A DNA stretch of 18,788 nucleotides, taken from the NCBI GenBank assembly GCA_022563135.1, contig JADFNZ010000001.1:12401-31188 (forward strand), written 5' to 3'. This document shows, one piece after another, positions 6,930-12,708 of the stretch (within the stretch, counting starts at the first letter, position 1; the number at the start of each line of letters is the position of its first letter). The position numbers were made by a program, and so were the translations under genes. The notes beneath the pieces were generated by a model. That model was not told the origin of the DNA. It saw only the letters and a list, made by a program, of their open reading frames with translations, and did not search any database. The DNA comes from Chloroflexota bacterium (GTDB lineage Bacteria; Chloroflexota; Dehalococcoidia; DSTF01; RBG-16-68-14).

Positions 6930-7676
6930 ATGAGCGGAGGAGAGGCAACCGCGCCCGTCGACGAGGCGGACCTCATGGAACGCAGCCGCAGCGGCGACCT
7001 GGACGCGTTCAACCGCATCGTCGTGGCATATCAGCATCGCGTTTACAACCTCTGCTTCCGCATGCTCGGCTCGCGACAGGCAGCGGAGGACGCGACGCAG
7101 GACGCCTTCCTGGCCGCCTACCGCAGCGTCGACCGCATGCGCGGCGGCAAGCTCCAGTCCTGGCTCTTCCGCATCGCCTCGAACTCGTGCATCGACGAGC
7201 TGCGACGCCGGCAGCGGCGGCCGCAGCTCTCGCTCGACGCGCCGGTGGCGGCGGACGACGACGATCGTCCGCTCGACCTGCCGGACACCGCCGCGGGGCC
7301 GGAGGCGCTGACGCTGAGCGGCGAGGTCTGCGATGCCCTCCAGCAGGAGCTACTGACGCTGCCGGCGGATCAGCGTCTGGCCGTCATCCTCTGTGACGTT
7401 GAAGGACTGAGCTACGAGGAGATCGCGGAGAGCATGCGCAGCTCCATCGGCACGGTGAAGTCGCGGATCAGCCGCGGGCGCTCTCGACTGCGCGAGGCGC
7501 TCAAGGCCCGGCCGGAACTTTTCGGCGACCTGATCCGTCATGCAGATAAGAGCCCAGGCGCAACCGGGGGAGGAGGATTGCAGTGTTCTTCTGGCGTCGC
7601 GACCATACCATCAGCGAAGAGCAGCTCAGCGCGTACGTCGACGGTCAGCTCGATGAAGCGGAGGCCGCTCGCCTAG
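6930..7676 (+). CDS. ECF-family RNA polymerase sigma factor
   Basis: This is a group 4 (extracytoplasmic function) sigma factor that would direct RNA polymerase to stress-type promoters. Region 2 spans about residues 26-96, with AFNRIVVAYQHRVYNLCFRM, the EDATQDAFLAAYR core-binding/-10 segment, and LFRIASNSCIDELRRR. Region 4 covers about 137-191, with LPADQRLAVILCDVEGLSYEEIA and the helix-turn-helix GTVKSRISRGRSRLREAL. Together they are the whole functional unit. About 55 further residues, rich in Gly and Ser, do not look conserved. The last 94 bp overlap the anti-sigma gene in another frame, much longer than the usual few bases. The tail may be real, or a lost base may have extended the frame. 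Its own promoter appears to be the TAGAAT site. Confidence 0.9.
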   Translation: MSGGEATAPVDEADLMERSRSGDLDAFNRIVVAYQHRVYNLCFRMLGSRQAAEDATQDAFLAAYRSVDRMRGGKLQSWLFRIASNSCIDELRRRQRRPQLSLDAPVAADDDDRPLDLPDTAAGPEALTLSGEVCDALQQELLTLPADQRLAVILCDVEGLSYEEIAESMRSSIGTVKSRISRGRSRLREALKARPELFGDLIRHADKSPGATGGGGLQCSSGVATIPSAKSSSARTSTVSSMKRRPLA

Positions 7677-8266
7677 AGGCGCACGTCGAGGCGTGCTCCC
7701 CGTGCCGCGAGGCGCTGGCCGAGCTACGGATCGTGCGCTCGACGCTGCGAGCGCTGCCGCAGGTAGCCGCTCCGCGCTCCTTCGCCCTGCGCGAGGCGGA
7801 CGTGCGCCCGGCGCCCGAGGTTCGTGTGAGCGGCGGGCGGGCGCCGGCGCTGCTGGGCGGCCTGGCGTCAGTGGCGCTGGTAGCGTTCCTCACGCTCGTC
7901 AGCGTCGATGTGCTGAACCAGGGCTCGTCCGGAGGCCGCGCTGGCGACTCGCTGAGCGCGCCTAGCGTTTCGGATGACAAGGCGGTGACGGAAGGTGAGT
8001 TCAATGCCTTCGACACTACCGATGGGTTCGGCGAAGTGGGCAGGAGCGGTGCGCAGCCGCCCGAATCAGGCGGCGAGGAAGACGCAACCGATGATGGCGA
8101 ACTCGCAGAAGGCGCGGCTCCTGAGGCAACAACGCGGGCAGACGTAGGCGAGGATGACGACAGCGAGACTCTCCTGCGCGCGGGTGAGGCCGCCGCGGCA
8201 GCCGTCGCGCTGGTGGCAGCGGGCGGCTTCGCGTTCGCCTGGCGACGCCGCCGCGTGAACACCTGA
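7583..8266 (+). CDS. Zinc-finger (ZAS) anti-sigma factor with two membrane segments
   Basis: This 227-residue protein is expected to bind and hold the sigma factor encoded just upstream. The N-terminal cytoplasmic domain has the anti-sigma zinc motif His34-x3-Cys38-x2-Cys41 within LSAYVDGQLDEAEAARLEAH and VEACSPC. A membrane segment (about 89-111) is followed by an approximately 85-residue linker very rich in Asp, Glu, Gly and Ser. A second hydrophobic segment (about 199-220) ends in a basic RRRR tail, suggesting both ends are cytoplasmic and the acidic linker is outside. Most ZAS anti-sigma proteins have one membrane segment. The GTG start is fixed by a strong GGGGGAGGAGG ribosome site ending about seven bases before it. 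The acidic linker could serve as a sensor or cleavage region; that is inference. Confidence 0.87.
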   Translation: MFFWRRDHTISEEQLSAYVDGQLDEAEAARLEAHVEACSPCREALAELRIVRSTLRALPQVAAPRSFALREADVRPAPEVRVSGGRAPALLGGLASVALVAFLTLVSVDVLNQGSSGGRAGDSLSAPSVSDDKAVTEGEFNAFDTTDGFGEVGRSGAQPPESGGEEDATDDGELAEGAAPEATTRADVGEDDDSETLLRAGEAAAAAVALVAAGGFAFAWRRRRVNT

Positions 8267-8289
8267 ACCGCTAGTCGAACGTCGTAAGA

Positions 8290-8311
8290 GAGCCCGCCTG
8301 ATGGCGGGCTC
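8290..8311. terminator. Stem-loop between two convergent genes, probable bidirectional terminator
   Basis: A perfect 9-bp stem, GAGCCCGCC / GGCGGGCTC, encloses a TGAT loop. It sits between the stop of the anti-sigma gene (8266) and the stop of the minus-strand hydrolase gene (8339). The minus strand is followed by TCTTACG, a weak U-rich stretch; the plus side lacks one. It probably ends the hydrolase transcript and may also stop the sigma operon. Confidence 0.62.
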
Positions 8312-8338
8312 CTAGTGCCTGGCTACGCGACTGTTCGG

Positions 8339-9184
8339 CTAACTGGCGTGTTCGCTCTGCTCCGGTCGCGCGGCCACGCGCTGGATGAAGTCGATCACGA
8401 GATCGTTCACGAGGTCGGCGCGCTCCAGATGGAAGGCGTGCTTCAGTCCGGGGAAGGCGCGCAGCTCGGCGTTGGGGATGCGGTCGGCGAGGATGCCGGA
8501 GTTGCGCGGGGCGATGAGCTCGTCTTCGGCCCCAGTCACGACGAGCGTGGGGCAGCGGATCTCCGGTAAGCGGTCATAGGCGTTGTAGGCGGCAACGGCT
8601 AACGCCTGATTTCGCAGGCCATGTGGGGTAGGGGGATGGCGGATCACGGAGAGCACAAAGTCCTGCAGGTTGCTGTCGGAGCGGGCCAGCGCCTCCTCCG
8701 TCCAGAGGTGCTTCATGAACTCGGAGAACCAGTCCTGATCCGGGCGTCCGCCGTTTGCCGTCTTCTCCTGAAACGTGTCGATGTTATCACGCAGGCGGTT
8801 CGAGCCTGCCGCGTTGGGCCCGCCGGGGGACGTGCAGCCGAGGATCAGCGCGTTCACCCGCTCCGGTGTCGCGAGGGCGAGCTCCTGCGCGATCATGCCA
8901 CCCATTGAGACGCCGAAGACGTGTGCGCGGGGGACTTCCAGCGCGTCGAGCAGACCGAGCGTATCGTTTGCCATCTGCGGAATGGTGTACGGCTCCTCGG
9001 GCGCGGAGGAGCGGCCGACGCCGCGGTTGTCGAAGGCGATGACACGATAGTGCTCAGCGAGGCCCGGGATCTGTGGCGCCCAGGTCGTCGCGTTGCCACC
9101 CCAGCCCATAATCAGGAGCATCGGCTCGCCTTCGCCGTGCTCCTCGTAGTAGAGGTCGATGTCGTTGGCCCGCGCGGTAGGCAA
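8339..9184 (-). CDS. Alpha/beta-fold hydrolase
   Basis: This is a single-domain alpha/beta hydrolase of about 281 residues, most like the 3-oxoadipate enol-lactonase / haloperoxidase-like branch. Such enzymes are cytoplasmic and cleave esters, lactones or related bonds; the substrate cannot be assigned. Numbered from this start, the nucleophile Ser93 lies in FGVSMGGM, Asp221 in TGAEDELIAP and His249 in GLKHAFH. The oxyanion strand is LLIMGWGG. The TTG start is preferred because homologous proteins usually begin right at this TARANDIDLYYEEHG strand and GGAAGG lies about 10 nt upstream. The frame also has an in-phase GTG at 9235 with no ribosome site. It is downstream of the PHA synthase gene on the same strand, with a 180-bp gap. 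A role in handling storage-polymer products is possible but not shown. Confidence 0.84.
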   Translation of the reverse strand: MPTARANDIDLYYEEHGEGEPMLLIMGWGGNATTWAPQIPGLAEHYRVIAFDNRGVGRSSAPEEPYTIPQMANDTLGLLDALEVPRAHVFGVSMGGMIAQELALATPERVNALILGCTSPGGPNAAGSNRLRDNIDTFQEKTANGGRPDQDWFSEFMKHLWTEEALARSDSNLQDFVLSVIRHPPTPHGLRNQALAVAAYNAYDRLPEIRCPTLVVTGAEDELIAPRNSGILADRIPNAELRAFPGLKHAFHLERADLVNDLVIDFIQRVAARPEQSEHAS

Positions 9185-9272
9185 AACTTTCCGACCTTCC
9201 AGCTGTAGACGCGGCGCGTTCGGAGATGGCCTCACGTCTCAAGAGGAGAATCGGCTGTGTGGGCAGCGATCA

Positions 9273-9301
9273 GGATAGGGGAGTGGATAACCTACAGGAT
9301 A
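9273..9301. repeat. Three GGATA direct repeats at 12-bp intervals upstream of the hydrolase gene
   Basis: GGATA occurs at 9273, 9285 and 9297. The outer two copies extend to an identical CAGGATAG (9271-9278 and 9295-9302). They sit in the gap between the PHA synthase stop and the hydrolase start, about 90-115 bp before the preferred hydrolase start. Regular spacing suggests a binding site for a regulator, but chance is not excluded. Nothing else is recognisable in this gap. Confidence 0.3.
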
Positions 9302-9364
9302 GTAGGGTGGTGACCTAGGGGAAGCTGAACGTTCGTCCGTGACGCGTGCGCTGTCGCGAAGCAG

Positions 9365-10465
9365 CTAGGAGGAGCGCAGGGAGAGCCACTCATTGACGGC
9401 TGGCCAGAGCCGCAGAATGGCGTTCTTGCCGGAGATGAGGCTCACATGGCCGCCCTTGAGCGCCAGGTCCTCCTTATCGTCGCTTTCAATCAGGGATGTG
9501 AGGGGCTGGCTGGCGCGGTACGGGGCGATGTGGTCGTACTCCGCCATGACGTGAAGCACGGACATGTTCGACTGGCTCAGGTTGATGCTCCGGCCGTCTA
9601 GCGTCATGGTTCCTTTCATCAGCTTGTTTTCCCGGACGAGCTCCTTGATCACCTGGCGATAGCACTCACCGGGAAACGGTATCTGGTCGTTCACCCATCG
9701 GTTGCGCACTCGCCAGTTGTAGACATAGTTGGCGTCCCAGAGGTTGTCCCAGAGGCGGACGTATCCCATGAGGCGGTCGAGCGGGCGCAGCATCTCAAGC
9801 GAGAGGAGGATCGCCTCCGCCGGGATGTTGCCGAGGGAGTCGACGATGCGGTCGATATCGAACCAGCGCGGGTCGGCCCAGCGCTGAAACAGCCCCATCT
9901 GCGAAAAGTCCACCGGCGTGGCGACGCAGACCAGGTTGCGCAGCTTGGCATCAGGGAAGACCCCGCCATACATGAGGCCGAAGAGTCCGCCCATGCAGTA
10001 GCCCAAGAACGAGAACTCCTCTTCGTTTGTCAGGTTCTGCACCTCTTCCACACAGCGTGGGAGCATCTCCAGGACATAATTCTCCAGCCGCAGGGTGTGA
10101 TCTTCCGGCCGGGGAACTCCCCAGTCCACCATGTAGACATCGAAGCCTTGCTTGAGGAGATACTCCACAAAGCTCTGCCCCGGCACGAGGTCCAGGATGT
10201 ACGGCTTGCTGATGAGCGACATGACGAAGATGAGCGGCACGCGATACACTTCATCATGGAGCGGCCGGTAGCGATAGAGCCGCAGCGTCCCGCTGGAGTA
10301 GATCGTGTCTTTCGGCGTCAGGCCCACCGGTGGTTCGTTTCTGCTCAGGATGACATCAAGGCTGCGGCGGGCGCGTTCCCCGGTCAGCCGCAACTCTCGT
10401 CGCAGCTCTTCGCTGAGGGCGGATCGGGTATCGGGCGGTTGCGTCACCATCTGCTGCCTCGGCAT
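9365..10465 (-). CDS. phaC: Class III poly(3-hydroxyalkanoate) synthase catalytic subunit
   Basis: The enzyme polymerises (R)-3-hydroxyacyl-CoA into polyhydroxyalkanoate at the granule surface, releasing CoA. At 366 residues it has the length of class III (PhaC of PhaEC) synthases rather than the about 560-590 of class I/II. The PHA-specific lipase box is FLGYCMGG with nucleophile Cys157. The other triad members are Asp311 in AEYDHIAPY and His340 in LKGGHVSLISG. FDVYMVDWG (108-116), typical of synthases, is also present. The ATG at 10465 is in frame with a second ATG at 10450 that has GAGG seven bases ahead and could be the real start. The gene lies 57 bp downstream of the PhaE-like gene on the same strand. 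It appears intact, and I see no terminator after it. Confidence 0.93.
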   Translation of the reverse strand: MPRQQMVTQPPDTRSALSEELRRELRLTGERARRSLDVILSRNEPPVGLTPKDTIYSSGTLRLYRYRPLHDEVYRVPLIFVMSLISKPYILDLVPGQSFVEYLLKQGFDVYMVDWGVPRPEDHTLRLENYVLEMLPRCVEEVQNLTNEEEFSFLGYCMGGLFGLMYGGVFPDAKLRNLVCVATPVDFSQMGLFQRWADPRWFDIDRIVDSLGNIPAEAILLSLEMLRPLDRLMGYVRLWDNLWDANYVYNWRVRNRWVNDQIPFPGECYRQVIKELVRENKLMKGTMTLDGRSINLSQSNMSVLHVMAEYDHIAPYRASQPLTSLIESDDKEDLALKGGHVSLISGKNAILRLWPAVNEWLSLRSS

Positions 10466-10522
10466 CCATGCCTGGCATTCAGCTCGCCGCGGGCTGGCCC
10501 TCGGCGACGAGCGAAGCCTAGT

Positions 10523-10957
10523 CTAGCGGCGGAGCTCTTCAGGGATGGGAGATCCGTTGCTGCCTCTTCCTGCGGCGCGAGCGCCGGGCCGCCGCCTGGT
10601 CCGTCGCGGCTCGCTCACGGGCGGCGACGGCTCGCGTCCATCGACAGCCTCCGCGGCGATCTGCAGCGTCTGCTCGATCTTGGCGAGCCGTTCCTCTATC
10701 GAGCGGAGCGTCTCGGCCAGGCCGACGATGTCGGTCCGGGAGGGGACGTTGATGAAGGAGAGGTAGCGTTCCATGCCCTGGCCCATCAGCCGTTGGAACG
10801 CGGCGAAGGTCTCCAGAGAGGCGCCCGTCGAGCGCGCAAACGTTTCCGAACCCATCATTTCGTTGAAGAAGGCGTTGAGCTGGCGTTCTGATTGGGTGAG
10901 CCACTCGCGCCAGAGCTGCATCATGTCTTGCGTTTGTTCGGCGGGTTGCTCAGCCAT
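10523..10957 (-). CDS. phaE: Short PhaE-like subunit of class III PHA synthase with Arg-rich tail
   Basis: PhaE is the non-catalytic partner needed by class III PhaC. This 144-residue protein is predicted all-helical. LWREWLTQSERQLNAFFNEM lies at the start, FAAFQRLMGQGMERYLSFI in the middle, and VPSRTDIVGLAETLRSIEER plus a heptad helix (about 71-103) at the end. The order of a short Pro/Ser/Arg step followed by a coiled coil is characteristic of PhaE and related granule proteins. It is much shorter than the about 300-360 residues of many PhaE proteins. The last 40 residues are disordered and basic, with RRTRRRPGARAAGRGS. The ATG has GAGAGG five bases upstream. Position directly before phaC supports the call; a PhaM-like role is an alternative. 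Confidence 0.8.
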   Translation of the reverse strand: MAEQPAEQTQDMMQLWREWLTQSERQLNAFFNEMMGSETFARSTGASLETFAAFQRLMGQGMERYLSFINVPSRTDIVGLAETLRSIEERLAKIEQTLQIAAEAVDGREPSPPVSEPRRTRRRPGARAAGRGSNGSPIPEELRR

Positions 10958-11007
10958 ACGGGCCTCTCAATCTCCGCACCATCAGGGCGGTCGGCTCTGG
11001 ATTGTTC

Positions 11008-11036
11008 ATTCTCGCATCACTTGAGGCGCGTTGCAA
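11008..11036 (-). promoter_or_regulatory. Candidate sigma-70-type promoter of the phaE-phaC operon
   Basis: On the minus strand TTGCAA (11031-11036) and GAGAAT (11008-11013) are separated by exactly 17 bp, each matching four of six consensus positions. A start near 11001 would give a leader of about 45 nt that contains the GAGAGG site of the PhaE-like gene. This lies in the 265-bp divergent gap shared with the phasin-like gene. Confidence 0.45.
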
Positions 11037-11143
11037 GTCCCTATCGTTTCATAGTGCGGCGCGAAAGCGTTGGCGCCTGAGGCCGGAGGGCTGCGGCGCG
11101 GCAGAACTTGCAGACATAAGGCGACATTATGTGCGATTGGGAC

Positions 11144-11149
11144 TTGACA
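11144..11149 (+). promoter_or_regulatory. -35-like TTGACA upstream of the phasin-like gene
   Basis: A perfect TTGACA occurs 74 bp before the phasin-like start. Possible -10 elements (TACAAG after 15 bp, GATACA after 13 bp) are poor, so only the -35 is convincing. If used, transcription would begin near or just before the inverted repeat at 11176-11197. Confidence 0.35.
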
Positions 11150-11175
11150 GACGGCCATTCCTGATACAAGCTGAA

Positions 11176-11197
11176 TACAGGCGGGTAAAGACCTGTA
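11176..11197. promoter_or_regulatory. Inverted repeat TACAGG-N10-CCTGTA, candidate operator
   Basis: Two perfect 6-bp half-sites, inverted and 16 bp centre to centre, lie just downstream of the TTGACA element. They are 26 bp before the phasin-like ATG and outside its ribosome site. The placement suits a dimeric repressor acting on the granule-protein gene, as PhaR does in other PHA producers, but no PhaR gene is in the window and the site is not one I recognise. Confidence 0.35.
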
Positions 11198-11222
11198 AGT
11201 AGCTAACCAAGGAGGGCTAGCA

Positions 11223-11738
11223 ATGGCTGGCAATGACGCCTCAGCGAAATTCTTCGAAGCGCTAAACGAGAGCTACGACGCTCTCATCGACACGATAAAG
11301 GCCGCGAACGAGCGTGGCCATCGCGTCTCTGTGTCAGTGATCGAGGACGCGCAGCGCGGGCAGCGAGAGGCCGTCGATCTCGCGAAAAAGTGGATCGATG
11401 CGCCCCTTGACATCGCCGGCTTCTACAGTGCGCTGCTCGAGGCGACGACGAAGGCGCAGAGTCGTTCGCTCGACGTCACGCGGCAGTGGTTCACTGAGCT
11501 TGGCGACGCGCAGAAGGAGACGCGCGAAGTGCTGCAGCGCATGGCCAACGCGAACCGCACCGCGGGCGAAGCAGCCGTCGATCTGGCGCGTGGGGCCTTC
11601 AACCGCACGGGCGAGGTTATTCGCTCTGCGGGCCAGGTCGCCACGGCCGCCACGAACGCGGCTGAGGACGGCCGTCGCATCACCCGCGAGACGGCAAAGG
11701 CCGCCCAGGCAAGCGGCGCCGAGGCAGACGAGTCGTAG
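11223..11738 (+). CDS. Phasin-like PHA granule-associated protein
   Basis: Phasins coat polyhydroxyalkanoate granules and control their number and size. This 171-residue protein is almost wholly amphipathic helix, without cysteine and with no signal peptide. It opens with AKFFEALNESYDALIDTIKA and contains WIDAPLDIAGFYSALLEATTKAQSRSLDVTRQWFTEL. A C-terminal Ala/Thr/Arg-rich helix with repeated A-A-T/E steps resembles the tails of phasins. The family is weakly conserved, so the call rests on composition, length and its position divergent from phaE-phaC. The ATG is set by a very strong AAGGAGG eight bases upstream, in keeping with an abundant structural protein. It converges on the lipase-like gene across 9 bp. 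A general coiled-coil protein is the alternative. Confidence 0.72.
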   Translation: MAGNDASAKFFEALNESYDALIDTIKAANERGHRVSVSVIEDAQRGQREAVDLAKKWIDAPLDIAGFYSALLEATTKAQSRSLDVTRQWFTELGDAQKETREVLQRMANANRTAGEAAVDLARGAFNRTGEVIRSAGQVATAATNAAEDGRRITRETAKAAQASGAEADES

Positions 11739-11747
11739 GTCGAACAG

Positions 11748-12557
11748 CTAGCGGGCCCGGCGCGAGCGTGCGGATTTCATCCTAGGTTTCCTGGCAGAGG
11801 CGAGGAGGATCGCTACCTTCCGGTAGACCTGAGGGTTGAACGCCATCCCTGAGTGGGTGCTGCGCACCTCAGTGTTGAGCTCCGGCTCCTCCTCTACGCA
11901 GCTTCGCCAGTCGATGACGCCGTCCGTTTTCGTGTAGATGGCGGCGCGCTGGATCGCTGGCGCGAGGCTGGAATCCCGGAGCGCGGAGGCGAAATTGCAG
12001 GTGCAGCTTCCTGTGTAGCATTCGTCGCGCTTGACGTTGCGCGGCTGCTCTGAACGGTTGCGAATGCGCTCGCGGACAAAGCCGGCGGCCGCCAGAATCA
12101 TCGGATGGACGCGAATCTCTCGGAAGGGTGCGGCGAGTGAGATGACCTGCGCAACAAGCTCCGGCCGCTGTATAGCGGCACTCCTCGCGATGAGCCCACC
12201 AAGGCTGTGACCGATAAGATGCGCCTTCCGTCCTGTGTCATCGTGCGTGCGTTGTATCGTCGTCAGCAGCCGATCGGTCAGCACATCGGGGCAATCGGCG
12301 TTGCGGCCGATGCGGGAGTAGTACGGCTTGTATCCGATCCGCTGCAGCCAGTAGTACATCTCCATCAGATAGGTGTCCGAGCCGAGGAAGCCCGGCACGA
12401 CGATCACGGGCGATCCGTCGCCGCGGGGCACGCCGAAGCCGTAGTAGACCGGGGAGACGTGGAGGGCGAGCCAGTCCGCGCCAAAGAGCACTTCTCGCCA
12501 GAGGGGCACCTGCGCCGGTTGCAGCTCCCTAGAAATCGCTTGTGCGGTGCTCGCCAT
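11748..12557 (-). CDS. Lipase-type alpha/beta hydrolase (triacylglycerol lipase / PGAP1-like)
   Basis: This 269-residue alpha/beta hydrolase likely cleaves lipid esters. The oxyanion region is VIVVPGFLGSDTYL. The nucleophile Ser118 lies in LIGHSLGGLIAR, Asp212 in YTKTDGVIDW and His235 in STHSGMAFNP, an arrangement found in bacterial lipase-like proteins related to PGAP1. A cysteine cluster C-x4-C-x-C (Cys180, 185, 187) and Cys220 beside the Asp may form disulphides or bind metal. There is no signal peptide; an amphipathic N-terminus precedes the fold. The ATG at 12557 is favoured because GAGG lies nine bases upstream; the frame extends to TTG at 12566. It stands between the phasin-like gene and the WS/DGAT gene, so mobilisation of stored neutral lipid is a reasonable inference. 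Confidence 0.84.
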   Translation of the reverse strand: MASTAQAISRELQPAQVPLWREVLFGADWLALHVSPVYYGFGVPRGDGSPVIVVPGFLGSDTYLMEMYYWLQRIGYKPYYSRIGRNADCPDVLTDRLLTTIQRTHDDTGRKAHLIGHSLGGLIARSAAIQRPELVAQVISLAAPFREIRVHPMILAAAGFVRERIRNRSEQPRNVKRDECYTGSCTCNFASALRDSSLAPAIQRAAIYTKTDGVIDWRSCVEEEPELNTEVRSTHSGMAFNPQVYRKVAILLASARKPRMKSARSRRAR

Positions 12558-12697
12558 AGTCATCAACCTCGCTTAAACTTCAGCGGGGCGTTTGTTGCCC
12601 TCATGTGTAGCACAATCCCGACAAATCCGCCATCAGGTAGAGCCCTAAGGAGGCTAGCGGCGCGCACACTAGGTGGAAGTCGCAGCGTCACTTCGGG

Positions 12698-12703
12698 TAT
12701 AAC
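12698..12703 (+). promoter_or_regulatory. -10-like hexamer TATAAC before the WS/DGAT gene
   Basis: TATAAC ends five bases before the ATG, and there is no Shine-Dalgarno sequence ahead of this gene. The geometry predicts a transcript starting at or next to the ATG. No clear -35 element is visible. The 150-bp divergent gap it lies in shows nothing else certain. Confidence 0.42.
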
Positions 12704-12708
12704 GAGCC

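Noticed and set aside
7645..8262. Frame antisense to the anti-sigma gene
   Set aside because: Ala/Ser/Pro-rich translation mirrors the acidic low-complexity linker on the other strand.
10097..10891. Frame antisense to phaC and the PhaE-like gene
   Set aside because: It would span the 57-bp gap between two well-supported genes; no motif and no ribosome site.
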